Shown here one piece after another: positions 16,161 through 26,040 of a DNA stretch of 64,000 bases. The notes beneath the pieces were generated by a model. The model did no database searches, had not been told where the DNA came from, and was given only the letters and a program-made list of their open reading frames with translations. Location: contig CAZUDO010000092.1 in the NCBI GenBank assembly GCA_964618895.1, positions 34,165 through 98,164 of the forward strand. The letters run 5' to 3'. How positions within the stretch are numbered: position 1 is the first letter of the stretch; each line of letters begins with the position of its first letter. The position numbers were made by a program, and so were the translations under genes. Source of the DNA: CAZUDO01 sp964618895 (lineage in GTDB: Bacteria; Desulfobacterota; Binatia; DP-6).

Positions 16161-18845
16161 CTAGAGGAACTTCTCCGACGGGATACACAGCTCGAGCTCC
16201 TTGATTACGTCGAGGGACTCCGAGCCGAACTGGCTCGTCACCTGCACACCGTTCCGCCGCACGAACAGCGGTGTCCCGGCTGCCGGCTTCACCTTGTAGC
16301 AGACCAGGTGCCGGTTCGCGTGCAGGATGCCTTCCCCGTTCTTGTCGACCGGGGTGCACAGGCGCTTCGGCTTGACGACCGTGAACGTCCCCGCCGGGCT
16401 CCGGAACTGATCCTCGATGGTGACGTTGATCGGGATGAACTTGGCGTCCGTCCGCTTCGCCTTGTAGCACTTGTAGTGATCGACCTCGTGGTTCAGCGGA
16501 TTCGGCGCCGGCGGCGCCGGCGGGGTGAGGCTCTTGTTGGCCGGCGTGAGCAGCTGTTCGCGCCGGATGATGTCGACCGTGAACGGTCCGAACTGGTTCG
16601 ACACCTGGATGCCGTAGCGCCGCACGAACGACTGCGGCACGCTGGCAGGATTCGGCCGGATCAACCGGCCACGGAGATGCGTGTCCGGGTCGATGATGGG
16701 CACGTTGTTCTTGTTCGCCGGCGTGCAGAAGGTCTTGAAGAAGTCGCCGTCGAACGACGTGCTCTCGAACTGATCCACCAGGCTGAGGGCCGCCCCGCCG
16801 GTCAGGATGGGCAGCTTGGCCGTTCCCTTGGTGTTGACCGCCTTGTAGCACAGGAACTCGTCCAGGCAGGCGTCGAGGTCGACCACGCCCACGCAGATGC
16901 CGTTCTGGCAGGTGTCCATCGTGCACGCGTTGCCGTCGATGCACACCGTACCGTCCGGCTCGAACTCATCCGGCGGACACGGCTTGTTCACACCGTCGCA
17001 GAAGTCGGCCACGTCACACTGGCCGGCGTCGGGCCGGCACTCGACGAACGCCCCCGCCACGCTGTCCGGCGGACAGAGCGGGTTCACGCCGTCGCACTCC
17101 TCGTCCACGTCGCACACATCGCTGGCCGGGCGGCACACCAGCCCCGCGTTACCCGGAATGTGCTGGCACAACGGGCCGTTGCCGTCGCACTTCTCGTTCG
17201 TACACACACTGCCGTCGTCGGTGCACGGCGTGTTGTTGGGCAGGAAGCCGTCCGGCGGGCAGGGCTTCATCACGCCGTCGCAGTTCTCGATCACGTCGCA
17301 TTCCCCAGCCGACGGCCGGCAGGTCACGAACGCGCCGGCCACGCTGTCGGGTGGGCAGATGTTGTTGGTCCCGTCGCAGAACTCGTCGACATCGCACACG
17401 TCTGTTGCCGGCCGGCACAGGACGAACGCGCCGGTCACGCTGTCGGGCGGGCAGTCGTTGCCGACGCCGTCACAGGACTCCGGCTGATCGCAGATGCTGG
17501 CCGGGGCCCGACACACGAACGTACTCTTGGCATCCGGCGGACAGGCGGAGCCTGTGCCGGTACACAGCTCAGTGAAGTCACAGACGCCCACCGACGGTCG
17601 ACAGACCGTCCCCCCTGGCAGGAAGCCGTCCGCGGGGCACGCGTTGTTGATGCCGTCGCAGAAGTCGGGCGCGTCGCACACGTCCGCCACCGGGCGGCAG
17701 AGCGCCGTGCTCTTCGCATCGGCCGGGCAGGTCGGCCCGGTGCCGGTGCAGTTGTCGGTCACGTCACACACGCCGGCACTCGGCCGGCACACGACCGTGC
17801 TCGCCTTGAAGCCGTCGGCGGGGCAGTTCACGCCCACACCGGTGCAGTTCTCGGCCACGTCGCAGTCGCCCGCGGCAGACCGGCACTGCACGAACGCGCT
17901 CGCCACGCTGTCGAGCGGACACGCCCCGGTACTGCCGTTACAGATCTCGGCGAGATCGCACACGCCCGCGGCTGCCCGGCAGAGGTCGCCGGCCGACCTG
18001 AGCGTGCAGGTGCTGGTGCAGCAGGAGAGTGGCGAGCCGTTGGCTCCCCCCTCGTCACAGGTTTCCCCGGCGCAGGCGTCGATCACACTGTTGCCGCAGA
18101 GCGAGGTGAACGTGACCGTGACGAAGTGGCCGTCGGTCGCCTGCGTCCGTGCCGGGCTACCGGCGTAGCCGCAGGCCGTGCAGCCGGTCGTTGTGCCGTT
18201 CGACGCGCCCTGGCGGACCGCGGCCTCACAAGAGTTGCTGCGCACCGAGCCGCTCCACGTGAACGTGAGCGCGTGCGCCTGGCCGACGCCGTTGCTGGTT
18301 CGGCAGATGGTCGCCGCTCCGGCCTGGCTGAACGGCACGGTGGTCGTCCCGCCGCCCGTCCCGATCCCGCCCGGGTCCGCCAGCCCGAGTGCGCCGGTGG
18401 TCAGCGTGATGTTCGAGCTCCCCGCGATCGCGCCCGTGTCGGCGCTCCCGCTGCACAGCAGCAGGTCGCTGAGGCGGTTCATGTCACCGACCCGGCTGGT
18501 GGCGATACTGAGCTGGTACCCACCTACGGCCGTCGCCGTGAAGCTCAAGTTGTGCTGCGCGCTGCTGCTCGTGTCGCGCGTAGTGAAGGCGCCCACGTCG
18601 GCATTGATGTTCCACGCGTAGCGGGTGGCGAAGGTCACGCCCGTGCTGGTGACCACGCTCGCGGAGAAGCCGCAGAAGCCGCTGCTGTTGTTGGCCCCGG
18701 TACAGCTCGACCCGGCGGTGGTGACCGCCGACCCCGACAGCTGTGCCGCCGCCGGGACCGCCGTCATCGCCAAGGCGACGGCGAGCCAAGACACTGCTCG
18801 CACCCCCGTAGTTCGCTTTCGCTTGTCGCCGATTGTCGTATGCAT
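16161..18845 (-). CDS. Secreted disintegrin-like Cys-repeat protein, paralogue 1
   Basis: 894-residue secreted protein. Signal peptide (VSWLAVALAMTAVPAAAQ), then an N-terminal beta-type domain shared with three paralogues (FATRYAWNINADVGAF, SIATSRVGDMNRLSD), a single CGN-type Cys-rich element (LCGNSVIDACAGETCDEGG), and about 10 tandem units of roughly 32 residues with the pattern CRPxAGxCDxxExCxGxxxxCPxD. The C-terminus is three copies of a CYK-type module (DEFLCYKAVNTKG, DHYKCYKAKRTD, HLVCYKVKPAAGTP), probably DUF7450. Function unknown; an extracellular structural or adhesive role is inferred. It is the last gene of a three-gene operon and is closest to paralogue 3 in its C-terminal part. 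Its stop is followed by a strong terminator. Confidence 0.85.
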   Translation of the reverse strand: MHTTIGDKRKRTTGVRAVSWLAVALAMTAVPAAAQLSGSAVTTAGSSCTGANNSSGFCGFSASVVTSTGVTFATRYAWNINADVGAFTTRDTSSSAQHNLSFTATAVGGYQLSIATSRVGDMNRLSDLLLCSGSADTGAIAGSSNITLTTGALGLADPGGIGTGGGTTTVPFSQAGAATICRTSNGVGQAHALTFTWSGSVRSNSCEAAVRQGASNGTTTGCTACGYAGSPARTQATDGHFVTVTFTSLCGNSVIDACAGETCDEGGANGSPLSCCTSTCTLRSAGDLCRAAAGVCDLAEICNGSTGACPLDSVASAFVQCRSAAGDCDVAENCTGVGVNCPADGFKASTVVCRPSAGVCDVTDNCTGTGPTCPADAKSTALCRPVADVCDAPDFCDGINNACPADGFLPGGTVCRPSVGVCDFTELCTGTGSACPPDAKSTFVCRAPASICDQPESCDGVGNDCPPDSVTGAFVLCRPATDVCDVDEFCDGTNNICPPDSVAGAFVTCRPSAGECDVIENCDGVMKPCPPDGFLPNNTPCTDDGSVCTNEKCDGNGPLCQHIPGNAGLVCRPASDVCDVDEECDGVNPLCPPDSVAGAFVECRPDAGQCDVADFCDGVNKPCPPDEFEPDGTVCIDGNACTMDTCQNGICVGVVDLDACLDEFLCYKAVNTKGTAKLPILTGGAALSLVDQFESTSFDGDFFKTFCTPANKNNVPIIDPDTHLRGRLIRPNPASVPQSFVRRYGIQVSNQFGPFTVDIIRREQLLTPANKSLTPPAPPAPNPLNHEVDHYKCYKAKRTDAKFIPINVTIEDQFRSPAGTFTVVKPKRLCTPVDKNGEGILHANRHLVCYKVKPAAGTPLFVRRNGVQVTSQFGSESLDVIKELELCIPSEKFL
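16880..17990 (-). repeat. Tandem ~96-bp Cys-unit array in paralogue 1 (about 10 units)
   Basis: Coding tandem repeat: about 10 units, most 30 or 32 codons long, one lengthened by an inserted PCTDDGSVC / CDGNGPLC segment. Boundaries are approximate. Confidence 0.8.
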
Positions 18846-18868
18846 CACGCATACCCCCTTTGATTTGG

Positions 18869-21800
18869 TTACAGTAGCTTCTCCGATGGGATGCAGAGCT
18901 CCATCTCCTTGATCACGTCGACCGATTCCGAACCGAACTGCGTCGTCACCTGCACCGCATTCCGCCGCACGAACAGCGGCGTGCCGACGGCCGGCTTCAC
19001 TTTGTAACAAACCAGGTGTCGCGACGGCTCCTGGATGCCCTCACCGTTCTTGTCCACCGGGTTGCAAAGACGCTTCGGTTTGATGACGTTGAAGGTCCCT
19101 GCCGGGCTCCGGAACTGATCCTCGATGGTGACGGTCAACGGGACGAACTTGGATCCCGTCCGTTTCACCTTGTAGCACTTGTAATGATCCACCTGATGGG
19201 TCTGGGGATCCGGCGCCGGCGGTGGCGGTGGCAGCAGGCTCTTGTGCGCGGGCGTGAGCAGCTCGTCGCGCCGGATCACGTCGACCGTGAACGGGCCGAA
19301 CTGGTTCGAAACCTGCACGCCGGTGCGGCGTACGAACAGCGGCGTGGCCGGGTTGGCCCGCATCAACCGGCCGCGGAGATGCGTGTTGGGATCGAGGATG
19401 GGCACGTCGTTCTTGTTCGCCGGCGTGCAGAACGTCTTGTGGATGTCGGCGTCGAACGATGCCATCTCGAACTGGTCGGCGAGATTGAGCGCGTTCACGC
19501 CGCTCAGGACGGGCAGCTTGGGCGTACCCTTCGTGTTGACCGCCTTGTAGCAGAGGAACTCGTCCAGGCAGATGTCGAAGTCGGGCACGCCGACGCAGAT
19601 ACCGCTCTGACAGGTGTCGAGCGTGCACGCGTTGCCGTCGAGACATGGCGTGCCGTCGAGCTCGAACGCATCAGCCGGACAGGCGACGTTCCCGCCGTCG
19701 CAGTGTTCGGCCACGTCGCACTGACCGGCGTCGGCGCGGCATTCGACCGATGCGGCGGCGACGGCGTCCACGGGACAGGTGGCATTCGCACCGTCGCACA
19801 GCTCGACCACATCGCATACACCGGCAGACGGCCGGCAGACGGCGTTGGCATTGCCCGCTGGATGGGTACACAGCGGCCCGCTCCCGTTGCACTTGTCGCG
19901 CGTGCACGGATTGCCGTCGTCGGTGCAGGCGGTGTTATTGGACAGGAAGCCGTCGGCAGGACAGTTGAGGTTCGAGCCCGAGCACGTCTCGGCGACGTCG
20001 CACTCCCCGGCCACCGGCCGGCAGGTTGCACCGGCGTTCCCGGCGGGGTGTGTGCACGCGTTGCCGCTGCCGTTGCATACGTCGCGCGAGCACGCGTTGC
20101 CGTCGTCCGTGCACGGCGTGTCGGTCGCGCTCTTGGCATCGGCAGGGCAGTTCACGCCGGCCCCGTCGCAGGTTTCCGCCGGATCGCACTCGCCCGCCGA
20201 TGCACGGCACTCGACGAACGCGCCCGCGACGCTGTCGGCCGGGCAGCTCGTATTCGCGCCGTCGCACACCTCCGGCGCATCGCACACGCCGGCCACCGCC
20301 CGACAGAGCGCGCCAAGGTTCCCGGCCGGATGGGTGCACAAGTCACCCACACCGTCGCACTCGTCCGCCGTGCAGGGGTTCCCGTCATCGGTACAGGGCG
20401 TCCCCGCGACATCCTTCTGATCGGCTGCCGGACAGGCCGGTCCACTTCCCGTGCAGGTGTCCGGCGTATCGCATTCGCCGGCTGCCGGGCGGCAGACCGT
20501 GGCCGCGGACGCGAAGCCGTCCGCGGGGCAGTCGTCACCCACGCCGTCGCATTGTTCGGCCGCATCGCACAGGTCGGCCGCGGCGCGGCAGATCGTCGTC
20601 GTCGGCTCCTTGGCGTCTGCCGAACAGGTAGCGCTGCTGCCCGTACAGTGCTCGGCCGGGTCGCACACGCCAACCGACGCGCGGCAGAGCAGCGTGCTGG
20701 GCTCGAACCCGTCCGCGGGACACGCCGCCCCGGTGCCGGTGCAGCTCTCCGCCACGTCACAGTCTCCGGCCACTGCCCGGCACTCCGTGGTCGAGGGCTC
20801 GAAGCCATCGGTCGGACAGTCGGCGTCGATCCCCGTGCAGCTCTCGGCCACGTCGCATGCCCCGGCCACGGGCCGACACACCGCGGTCGACGGGGACAAG
20901 GCATCCGCCGGGCAGCTGGCGGCGTTCCCGGGACAGTTCTCCGCCGCGTCGCACGCGCCGGCCGACGCGCGACACACCGTCGTCGTCGGCTCGAACCCGT
21001 CGGCCGGACAGGCGACCGCGTTGCCCGGGCAGTTCTCCGCTACGTCGCAGGAGCCCGCCGATGGGCGACACACGACGGTCGACGCCTGGAAGCCGTTCGC
21101 CGGGCAGCTCGCGCTCGCGCCGGTGCAGTTCTCGGCGCTGTCGCACGGGCCCGCGGCGGCCCTGCACACCGTGGTCGAGGGCGAGAGTACGTCCGCCGGG
21201 CAGGCGGCGGCGGTGCCGGGACAGTTCTCCGCCGGGTCGCACCCGCCCGTCGAGGCCCGACACACCGTCGTCGACGGCACGAAGGTGTCCGCCGTGCAGT
21301 TCGGGCCGTTCCCGGGACACGCCTCCACCAGGTCGCAGGCCCCCGCCGACCCCCGACATCCGGCCGAGGTCGGCTTGAAGCCATCGGCTGGGCAGTTGGC
21401 GCTGTTGCCCGGGCAGTTCTCGGCGTTGTCGCACACCCCGGCGGCCGCGCGACATACGCTGGCCGTCGACAGGAAGGTGTCGGCCGGGCAGGCACCACTC
21501 GCCCCGGCGCAGGTCTCGGGCGTGTCGCATCCCCCGGCCACCGGGCGACACGTCGCCCCCGCGGTACGGAAGGTGCAGTTGCTGTTGCAGCACGAGGTGC
21601 TGCTTCCGTTCCCCGCGCCCTGGTCGCACTGCTCGCCGGCGCATGAGTCGAGCACGCCGTTGCCGCACAGCGCCGTGAAGGTCACGGTCACGAAATGCCC
21701 GTCCGTCGCCTGCGTGCGCGCCGGGCTGCCGGCGTAGCCGCATGCCGAACAGCCGCTGGTGGTGCCGTTTTGCGCGCCCTGACGGACGGCGGCCTCGCAC

Positions 21801-22408
21801 GAGTTGCTACGCACCGAGCCGGCCCACGTGAAGGTGAGCGAGTGACTCTGCCCGACCCCGCCACTGCTCCGGCAGATGGTGGCCGAACTCGCCTGGCTGT
21901 ACGGGACGCTGGTCGTGCTGGTCCCGCTGCCGATGGCCCCCGGATCCACCAGCGACAGGGTCCCCGACGTGAGCGAAATATTCGAGGTGCCGGTTACCGC
22001 GTTCACGTCCGACACACCGCTGCAGTTGAGCACGTCGTTGACGCGGTTCATGTCGCCGAGGCGACTGGTGGCGATGCTCAGCTGATAGCCCCCGATGGCC
22101 GTGGCGGTGAAGCTGAGGCTGTGCTGCGCCGTGCCGCTGGTATCGCGCGTGCTCCCGGCGCCGACGTCGGCGTTGATGTTCCACTCGTAGCGGGTAGCGA
22201 AGGTGCTCCCCGTGCTGGTCTGGACAGCCGCTCCGAAGCCACAGAACCCGCTGGTGTTGTTGGCGCCCGTGCAGTTCGAGCCGCTCGAGCTGACCGACGC
22301 GCCCGAGAGCTGCGCCAGCGCGGGCTGCTGCAGGCCGAACACGACGACGGCAAGCGCGAGCCCTCCCCTCAACATCAACCGCATCGTCTCGTGCTCGACC
22401 CTCGTCAT
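18869..22408 (-). CDS. Secreted disintegrin-like Cys-repeat protein, paralogue 2
   Basis: 1179-residue secreted protein with the same architecture as paralogue 1: signal peptide (GGLALAVVVFGLQQPALAQ), N-terminal beta domain (FATRYEWNINADVGAG), one CGNGVLDSCAGEQCDQG element, about 17 Cys units and the threefold CYK module (DEFLCYKAVNTKGTP, DHYKCYKVKRTGSK, HLVCYKVKPAVGTP). Several units prefer CPGN in place of CTGT, so its array has evolved on its own. Three late units carry the longer CTDDGNPCTRDKC insert. The ATG at 22408 follows GGAAGAG; ATG 22384 is an alternative. The gap to paralogue 1 is only about 23 bases, so co-transcription is near certain. Function unknown; many disulphides are expected, so it probably acts outside the cell. 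Confidence 0.85.
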   Translation of the reverse strand: MTRVEHETMRLMLRGGLALAVVVFGLQQPALAQLSGASVSSSGSNCTGANNTSGFCGFGAAVQTSTGSTFATRYEWNINADVGAGSTRDTSGTAQHSLSFTATAIGGYQLSIATSRLGDMNRVNDVLNCSGVSDVNAVTGTSNISLTSGTLSLVDPGAIGSGTSTTSVPYSQASSATICRSSGGVGQSHSLTFTWAGSVRSNSCEAAVRQGAQNGTTSGCSACGYAGSPARTQATDGHFVTVTFTALCGNGVLDSCAGEQCDQGAGNGSSTSCCNSNCTFRTAGATCRPVAGGCDTPETCAGASGACPADTFLSTASVCRAAAGVCDNAENCPGNSANCPADGFKPTSAGCRGSAGACDLVEACPGNGPNCTADTFVPSTTVCRASTGGCDPAENCPGTAAACPADVLSPSTTVCRAAAGPCDSAENCTGASASCPANGFQASTVVCRPSAGSCDVAENCPGNAVACPADGFEPTTTVCRASAGACDAAENCPGNAASCPADALSPSTAVCRPVAGACDVAESCTGIDADCPTDGFEPSTTECRAVAGDCDVAESCTGTGAACPADGFEPSTLLCRASVGVCDPAEHCTGSSATCSADAKEPTTTICRAAADLCDAAEQCDGVGDDCPADGFASAATVCRPAAGECDTPDTCTGSGPACPAADQKDVAGTPCTDDGNPCTADECDGVGDLCTHPAGNLGALCRAVAGVCDAPEVCDGANTSCPADSVAGAFVECRASAGECDPAETCDGAGVNCPADAKSATDTPCTDDGNACSRDVCNGSGNACTHPAGNAGATCRPVAGECDVAETCSGSNLNCPADGFLSNNTACTDDGNPCTRDKCNGSGPLCTHPAGNANAVCRPSAGVCDVVELCDGANATCPVDAVAAASVECRADAGQCDVAEHCDGGNVACPADAFELDGTPCLDGNACTLDTCQSGICVGVPDFDICLDEFLCYKAVNTKGTPKLPVLSGVNALNLADQFEMASFDADIHKTFCTPANKNDVPILDPNTHLRGRLMRANPATPLFVRRTGVQVSNQFGPFTVDVIRRDELLTPAHKSLLPPPPPAPDPQTHQVDHYKCYKVKRTGSKFVPLTVTIEDQFRSPAGTFNVIKPKRLCNPVDKNGEGIQEPSRHLVCYKVKPAVGTPLFVRRNAVQVTTQFGSESVDVIKEMELCIPSEKLL
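19590..21560 (-). repeat. Tandem ~96-bp Cys-unit array in paralogue 2 (about 17 units)
   Basis: Coding tandem repeat of about 17 units with the pattern C-R-x-x-A-G-x-C-D-x-x-E-x-C-x-G; 32-codon spacing dominates. Boundaries are approximate. Confidence 0.8.
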
Positions 22409-22442
22409 GCTCTTCCGTGCCCTCCGGCACCGCGACAACGCA

Positions 22443-22473
22443 CGAGGCCGCCCCCCGAGAGGAGGCGGCCTCG
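22443..22473. other. GC-rich hairpin between paralogues 3 and 2
   Basis: Perfect inverted repeat CGAGGCCGCC (22443-22452) with its complement at 22464-22473 and an 11-base loop. It lies in the 95-base gap between two operon genes. No T-run follows on the minus strand, so it is more likely an attenuating or mRNA-processing hairpin than a full terminator. Confidence 0.6.
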
Positions 22474-22503
22474 CACGACGGACCTACATGAATCGTGCTC
22501 CGA

Positions 22504-25500
22504 TCACAGGAACTTCTCCGACGGGATGCAGAGCTCGAGCTCCTTGATCACGTCGATGGACTCCGAGCCGAACTGGCTCGTCACCTGTACGCCGTTCCGC
22601 CGCACGAACAGCGGCGTGCCGGCAGCCGGCTTGACCTTGTAGCAGACCAGATGCCGCTCGGGGTGCAGAATGCCTTCCCCGTTCTTGTTCACCGGGGTGC
22701 AGAGGCGCTTCGGCTTGATGACCGTGAACGTCCCCGCCGGGCTCCGGAACTGATCCTCGATGGTGACGTTCAGCGGGATGAACTTCGACCCGGTCCGCTT
22801 CGCCTTGTAGCACTTGTAGTGATCGACCTGGTGGGTCTGCGGATCCGGCGCCGGTGGCGGCGGCGGGGTCAGGCTCTTGTTGGCCGGCGTCAGCAGCTGG
22901 TCGCGCCGGATGATGTCCACCGTGAACGGGCCGAACTGGTTCGACACCTGGATGCCGAAGCGCCGCACGAAGGTCTGCGGCACGGAGGCAGGATTCGCCC
23001 GGATGAGGCGGCCGCGCAGATGCGTGTCCGGGTCGATGATCGGCACATTGTTCTTGTTCGCCGGCGTACAGAACGACTTGAAGAAGTCGCCGTCGAACAT
23101 GGTGTTCTCGAACTGATCGACCAGGCTGAGCGCCTGCGCGTTGGTCAGGATGGGCAGCTTGGCCGTGCCCTTGGTGTTGACCGCCTTGTAGCACAGGAAC
23201 TCGTCCAGGCAGGCGTCGAGGTCGGGCACACCGACGCAGGCGCCGTTCTGGCAGGTGTCCGCCGTGCAGGCGTTGCCGTCGATGCAGATCGTCCCGTCGG
23301 TCTCGAACACATCCGGCGGGCAGTTGACACCGACGCCGTCGCAGAAGTCCGCCACGTCACACTGGCCGGCGTCCGGCCGGCACTCGACGAACGCGCCCGC
23401 CACGCTGTCCGGCGGACAGAGCGGGTTCACGCCGTCGCACTCTTCATCCACGTCACACACCCCGGCGGCGGGCCGGCACACGAGGCCGGCGAACGCCGGG
23501 ATGTGCTGGCAGAGCGGCCCGTTGCCGTCGCACTTGTCGCGCGTGCACACGCTGCCGTCGTCGGTGCACGGCGTGTTGTTGTTCTGGAAGTCGTCGGTCG
23601 GACAATCGACGTCGCCCCCGGTGCAGTTCTCGACGATGTCGCACTCGCCCGCCGACGGCCGGCAGACGACGAACGCGCCGGAGAGGCTGTCCGCCGGGCA
23701 GTCGACCCCGACGCCGTCGCAGTTCTCGGCCGGGTCACAGACGCCTGCCGAGGGCCGGCAGACGACGAACGCCCCCGACACGCTGTCCGGCGGACAGAGC
23801 GGGCCGGTGCCGGTACAGTTCTCCTGCAGGTCGCACACCCCGGCAAACGGCCGGCACACGGTCGACGACGGCTCGAAGATTTCCGGCGGGCAGTCGTCGT
23901 TCACCCCGTCGCAGAATTCGGCCGGGTCGCAGACCCCAGCCGACGGCCGGCACACGGCCGTGCTCTTGGCATCGGCGGGGCAGAACGCTCCCGTCCCGGT
24001 GCAGTTTTCGGCCGGATCACAAACACCCGCCGACGGGCGGCACACCGTCGTCGACGCCTGGAACCCGTCCGCCGGGCAGTTGACACCGGCGCCGTCGCAG
24101 TTCTCGGTCACGTCGCAGATGCCGGCCGACGGCCGGCAGACGACGAAGGCCCCGGAGACACTGTCCGCCGGGCAGTTGTTGCCCACGCCGTCACAGAACT
24201 CGGCGATGTCGCACACGCCCGCCGCCGGGCGGCAGACGAACGTGCTCTTGGCATCGGCCGGGCAGCTCGGACCCGTGCCGGTACACAGCTCGGTGAAATC
24301 GCACACCCCGGCAGACGGCCGGCATACGGTGCTGGGCGGCTCGAAGCCGTCGGCCGGGCAGGCGTCGTTCACGCCGTCGCAGCTCTCGGCCACGTCACAC
24401 ACGTCGGCCACTGGGCGGCAGACGGCCGTGCTCTTGGCGTCGGGCGGGCAGGTGGCGCTCGACCCGGTGCAGTTTTCCGTCAGGTCGCACACGCCGGCCG
24501 ATGGCCGGCATACCGTCGTCGATGACTGGAACCCATCCGCCGGGCAGAGGGCGCCCGACCCGGTGCAGTTCTCCGCTACGTCGCAGACCCCCGCCGACGG
24601 GCGGCAGACTGTTGCCGTCGACTGGAAGCCGTCTGCCGGGCAGCTCGCGCCCGACCCGGTGCAGTTTTCCGCTACGTCGCAGACCCCCGCCGACGGCCGG
24701 CACACGGTCGTCGACGGCGTGAAGCCATCCGCCGGACACGCCGCGCTCGACCCCGTGCAGGTCTCCGGTAGGTCACATGGGCCCGCCGCCGCGCGGCATA
24801 TAGTCGTCGACGGCGTAAAACCATTCGCCGGACACGCCGCGCTCGCGCCGGTGCAGTTCTCCGCCGGATCGCACACGCCCGCCGACACGCGACACACCGT
24901 CGCCGTCGACGACAGCACATCCGCCGGACACGGCCCGCTCGCCCCGGTGCAGTTCTCGGCCGGATCGCACACCCCTGCCGACGCACGACATACGGTCGTC
25001 GACGGCGTGAAGATGTTGACAGGACACACCCCGTTCACGCCCGTACAGTTCTCCGCCGGGTCGCACACCCCGGTCGACGGGCGACACACTACCGCCGTCG
25101 ACGCGAACCCATCCGCCGGGCAACTTGCGCTCGCTCCCGTGCATGTCTCCTGCACGTCGCACACGCTCGTCGCGACGCGACATACGGACCCCGCCGTCCG
25201 GAAGGTGCAGTTGGTGTTGCAACACGAGGTTGCCGATCCGTTCGCGCCGCCCAGGTCGCACGCCTCGCCGGTGCCGTTCACGATGCCGTCGCCGCAGTGC
25301 GAGGTGAAGGTCAGCGCCACGAAGTGGCCGTCGGTCGTCAGCGTGCGCGCCGGGCTGCCTGCATACCCGCACGCGCTGCAGCTGGTCGTGGTCCCGTTCG
25401 CCGCACCCTGTCGCACCGCCGCCTCGCAGGAGTTCGAGCGCACGCTGCCGCTCCAGCTGAAGGTCATCGTGTGGGCCTGCCCGACGCTGTTCGAGAGGCG

Positions 25501-26040
25501 CAGGATGGTGGCAGGACCCGCCGACTGGCTGATCGCGGTGCTGGTGGTGCTGCCACCGGTGCCGAATCCGCCCGGGTCGGCCAAGCCGAGCCCGCCGGTG
25601 GTCAGCGCAATGTTCGTGCTGAAAGTGACGCCGCCCGTGTCGGCCGCGCCGGAGCAGCCGGCTAGGTCGTTGATGCGGTTGATGTCGCCGAAGCGCGTCT
25701 CCGAGATCGACACGGTGTACGACCCGATCGCCGTCGCCGTCCAGCCGACGGTGTGGACGGCGCTACTGCTCGTGTCGCGCGTGCTGCCGACGCCCACGTC
25801 GGCGTTGATGTTCCACGCGTACCGCGCCGTGAAGCTCGTCGCCGTGGGCCCGGCGCTGAAGGCGGTCGAGAAGCCGCAGAACCCGTCGGCGTTGTTGGCG
25901 CCGGTGCACGAGCTGCCGCCGGTCGCGGTGGACGCGCCCGAGATCTGCGCCATCGCCGGTCGTGCGACCGCGAGCAGCGCGAGTCCGACGACGGCACCCG
26001 CCGTCAGGATCTGCTTCACCTTCAGCGTGACGTTACTCAT
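22504..26040 (-). CDS. Secreted disintegrin-like Cys-repeat protein, paralogue 3
   Basis: 1178-residue secreted protein, first gene of the left operon. Signal peptide (ILTAGAVVGLALLAVARPAMAQ), N-terminal beta domain (SFTARYAWNINADVGVG, SISETRFGDINRIND), one Cys-rich element (HCGDGIVNGTGEACDLGG), about 19 Cys units, the longest array in the window, and the threefold CYK module. The ATG at 26040 has AGGAGGG eight bases upstream. A TTGACA-type promoter lies about 135 bases upstream. Two neighbouring units are nearly identical in DNA (24551-24600 and 24647-24696), a sign of recent unit duplication. The role is unknown; resemblance to animal disintegrins is confined to Cys spacing and need not mean integrin binding. 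Confidence 0.87.
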   Translation of the reverse strand: MSNVTLKVKQILTAGAVVGLALLAVARPAMAQISGASTATGGSSCTGANNADGFCGFSTAFSAGPTATSFTARYAWNINADVGVGSTRDTSSSAVHTVGWTATAIGSYTVSISETRFGDINRINDLAGCSGAADTGGVTFSTNIALTTGGLGLADPGGFGTGGSTTSTAISQSAGPATILRLSNSVGQAHTMTFSWSGSVRSNSCEAAVRQGAANGTTTSCSACGYAGSPARTLTTDGHFVALTFTSHCGDGIVNGTGEACDLGGANGSATSCCNTNCTFRTAGSVCRVATSVCDVQETCTGASASCPADGFASTAVVCRPSTGVCDPAENCTGVNGVCPVNIFTPSTTVCRASAGVCDPAENCTGASGPCPADVLSSTATVCRVSAGVCDPAENCTGASAACPANGFTPSTTICRAAAGPCDLPETCTGSSAACPADGFTPSTTVCRPSAGVCDVAENCTGSGASCPADGFQSTATVCRPSAGVCDVAENCTGSGALCPADGFQSSTTVCRPSAGVCDLTENCTGSSATCPPDAKSTAVCRPVADVCDVAESCDGVNDACPADGFEPPSTVCRPSAGVCDFTELCTGTGPSCPADAKSTFVCRPAAGVCDIAEFCDGVGNNCPADSVSGAFVVCRPSAGICDVTENCDGAGVNCPADGFQASTTVCRPSAGVCDPAENCTGTGAFCPADAKSTAVCRPSAGVCDPAEFCDGVNDDCPPEIFEPSSTVCRPFAGVCDLQENCTGTGPLCPPDSVSGAFVVCRPSAGVCDPAENCDGVGVDCPADSLSGAFVVCRPSAGECDIVENCTGGDVDCPTDDFQNNNTPCTDDGSVCTRDKCDGNGPLCQHIPAFAGLVCRPAAGVCDVDEECDGVNPLCPPDSVAGAFVECRPDAGQCDVADFCDGVGVNCPPDVFETDGTICIDGNACTADTCQNGACVGVPDLDACLDEFLCYKAVNTKGTAKLPILTNAQALSLVDQFENTMFDGDFFKSFCTPANKNNVPIIDPDTHLRGRLIRANPASVPQTFVRRFGIQVSNQFGPFTVDIIRRDQLLTPANKSLTPPPPPAPDPQTHQVDHYKCYKAKRTGSKFIPLNVTIEDQFRSPAGTFTVIKPKRLCTPVNKNGEGILHPERHLVCYKVKPAAGTPLFVRRNGVQVTSQFGSESIDVIKELELCIPSEKFL
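23225..25190 (-). repeat. Tandem ~96-bp Cys-unit array in paralogue 3 (about 19 units)
   Basis: Coding tandem repeat of about 19 units. Most units read CRPSAGVCDxAENCTG followed by CPADGF and an STTV-type linker. Boundaries are approximate. Confidence 0.82.

Noticed and set aside
23225..25190. Regular ~96-bp periodicity that could suggest a CRISPR array
   Set aside because: The period is an in-frame 32-codon protein unit; there are no short identical direct repeats with unique spacers and no cas genes.
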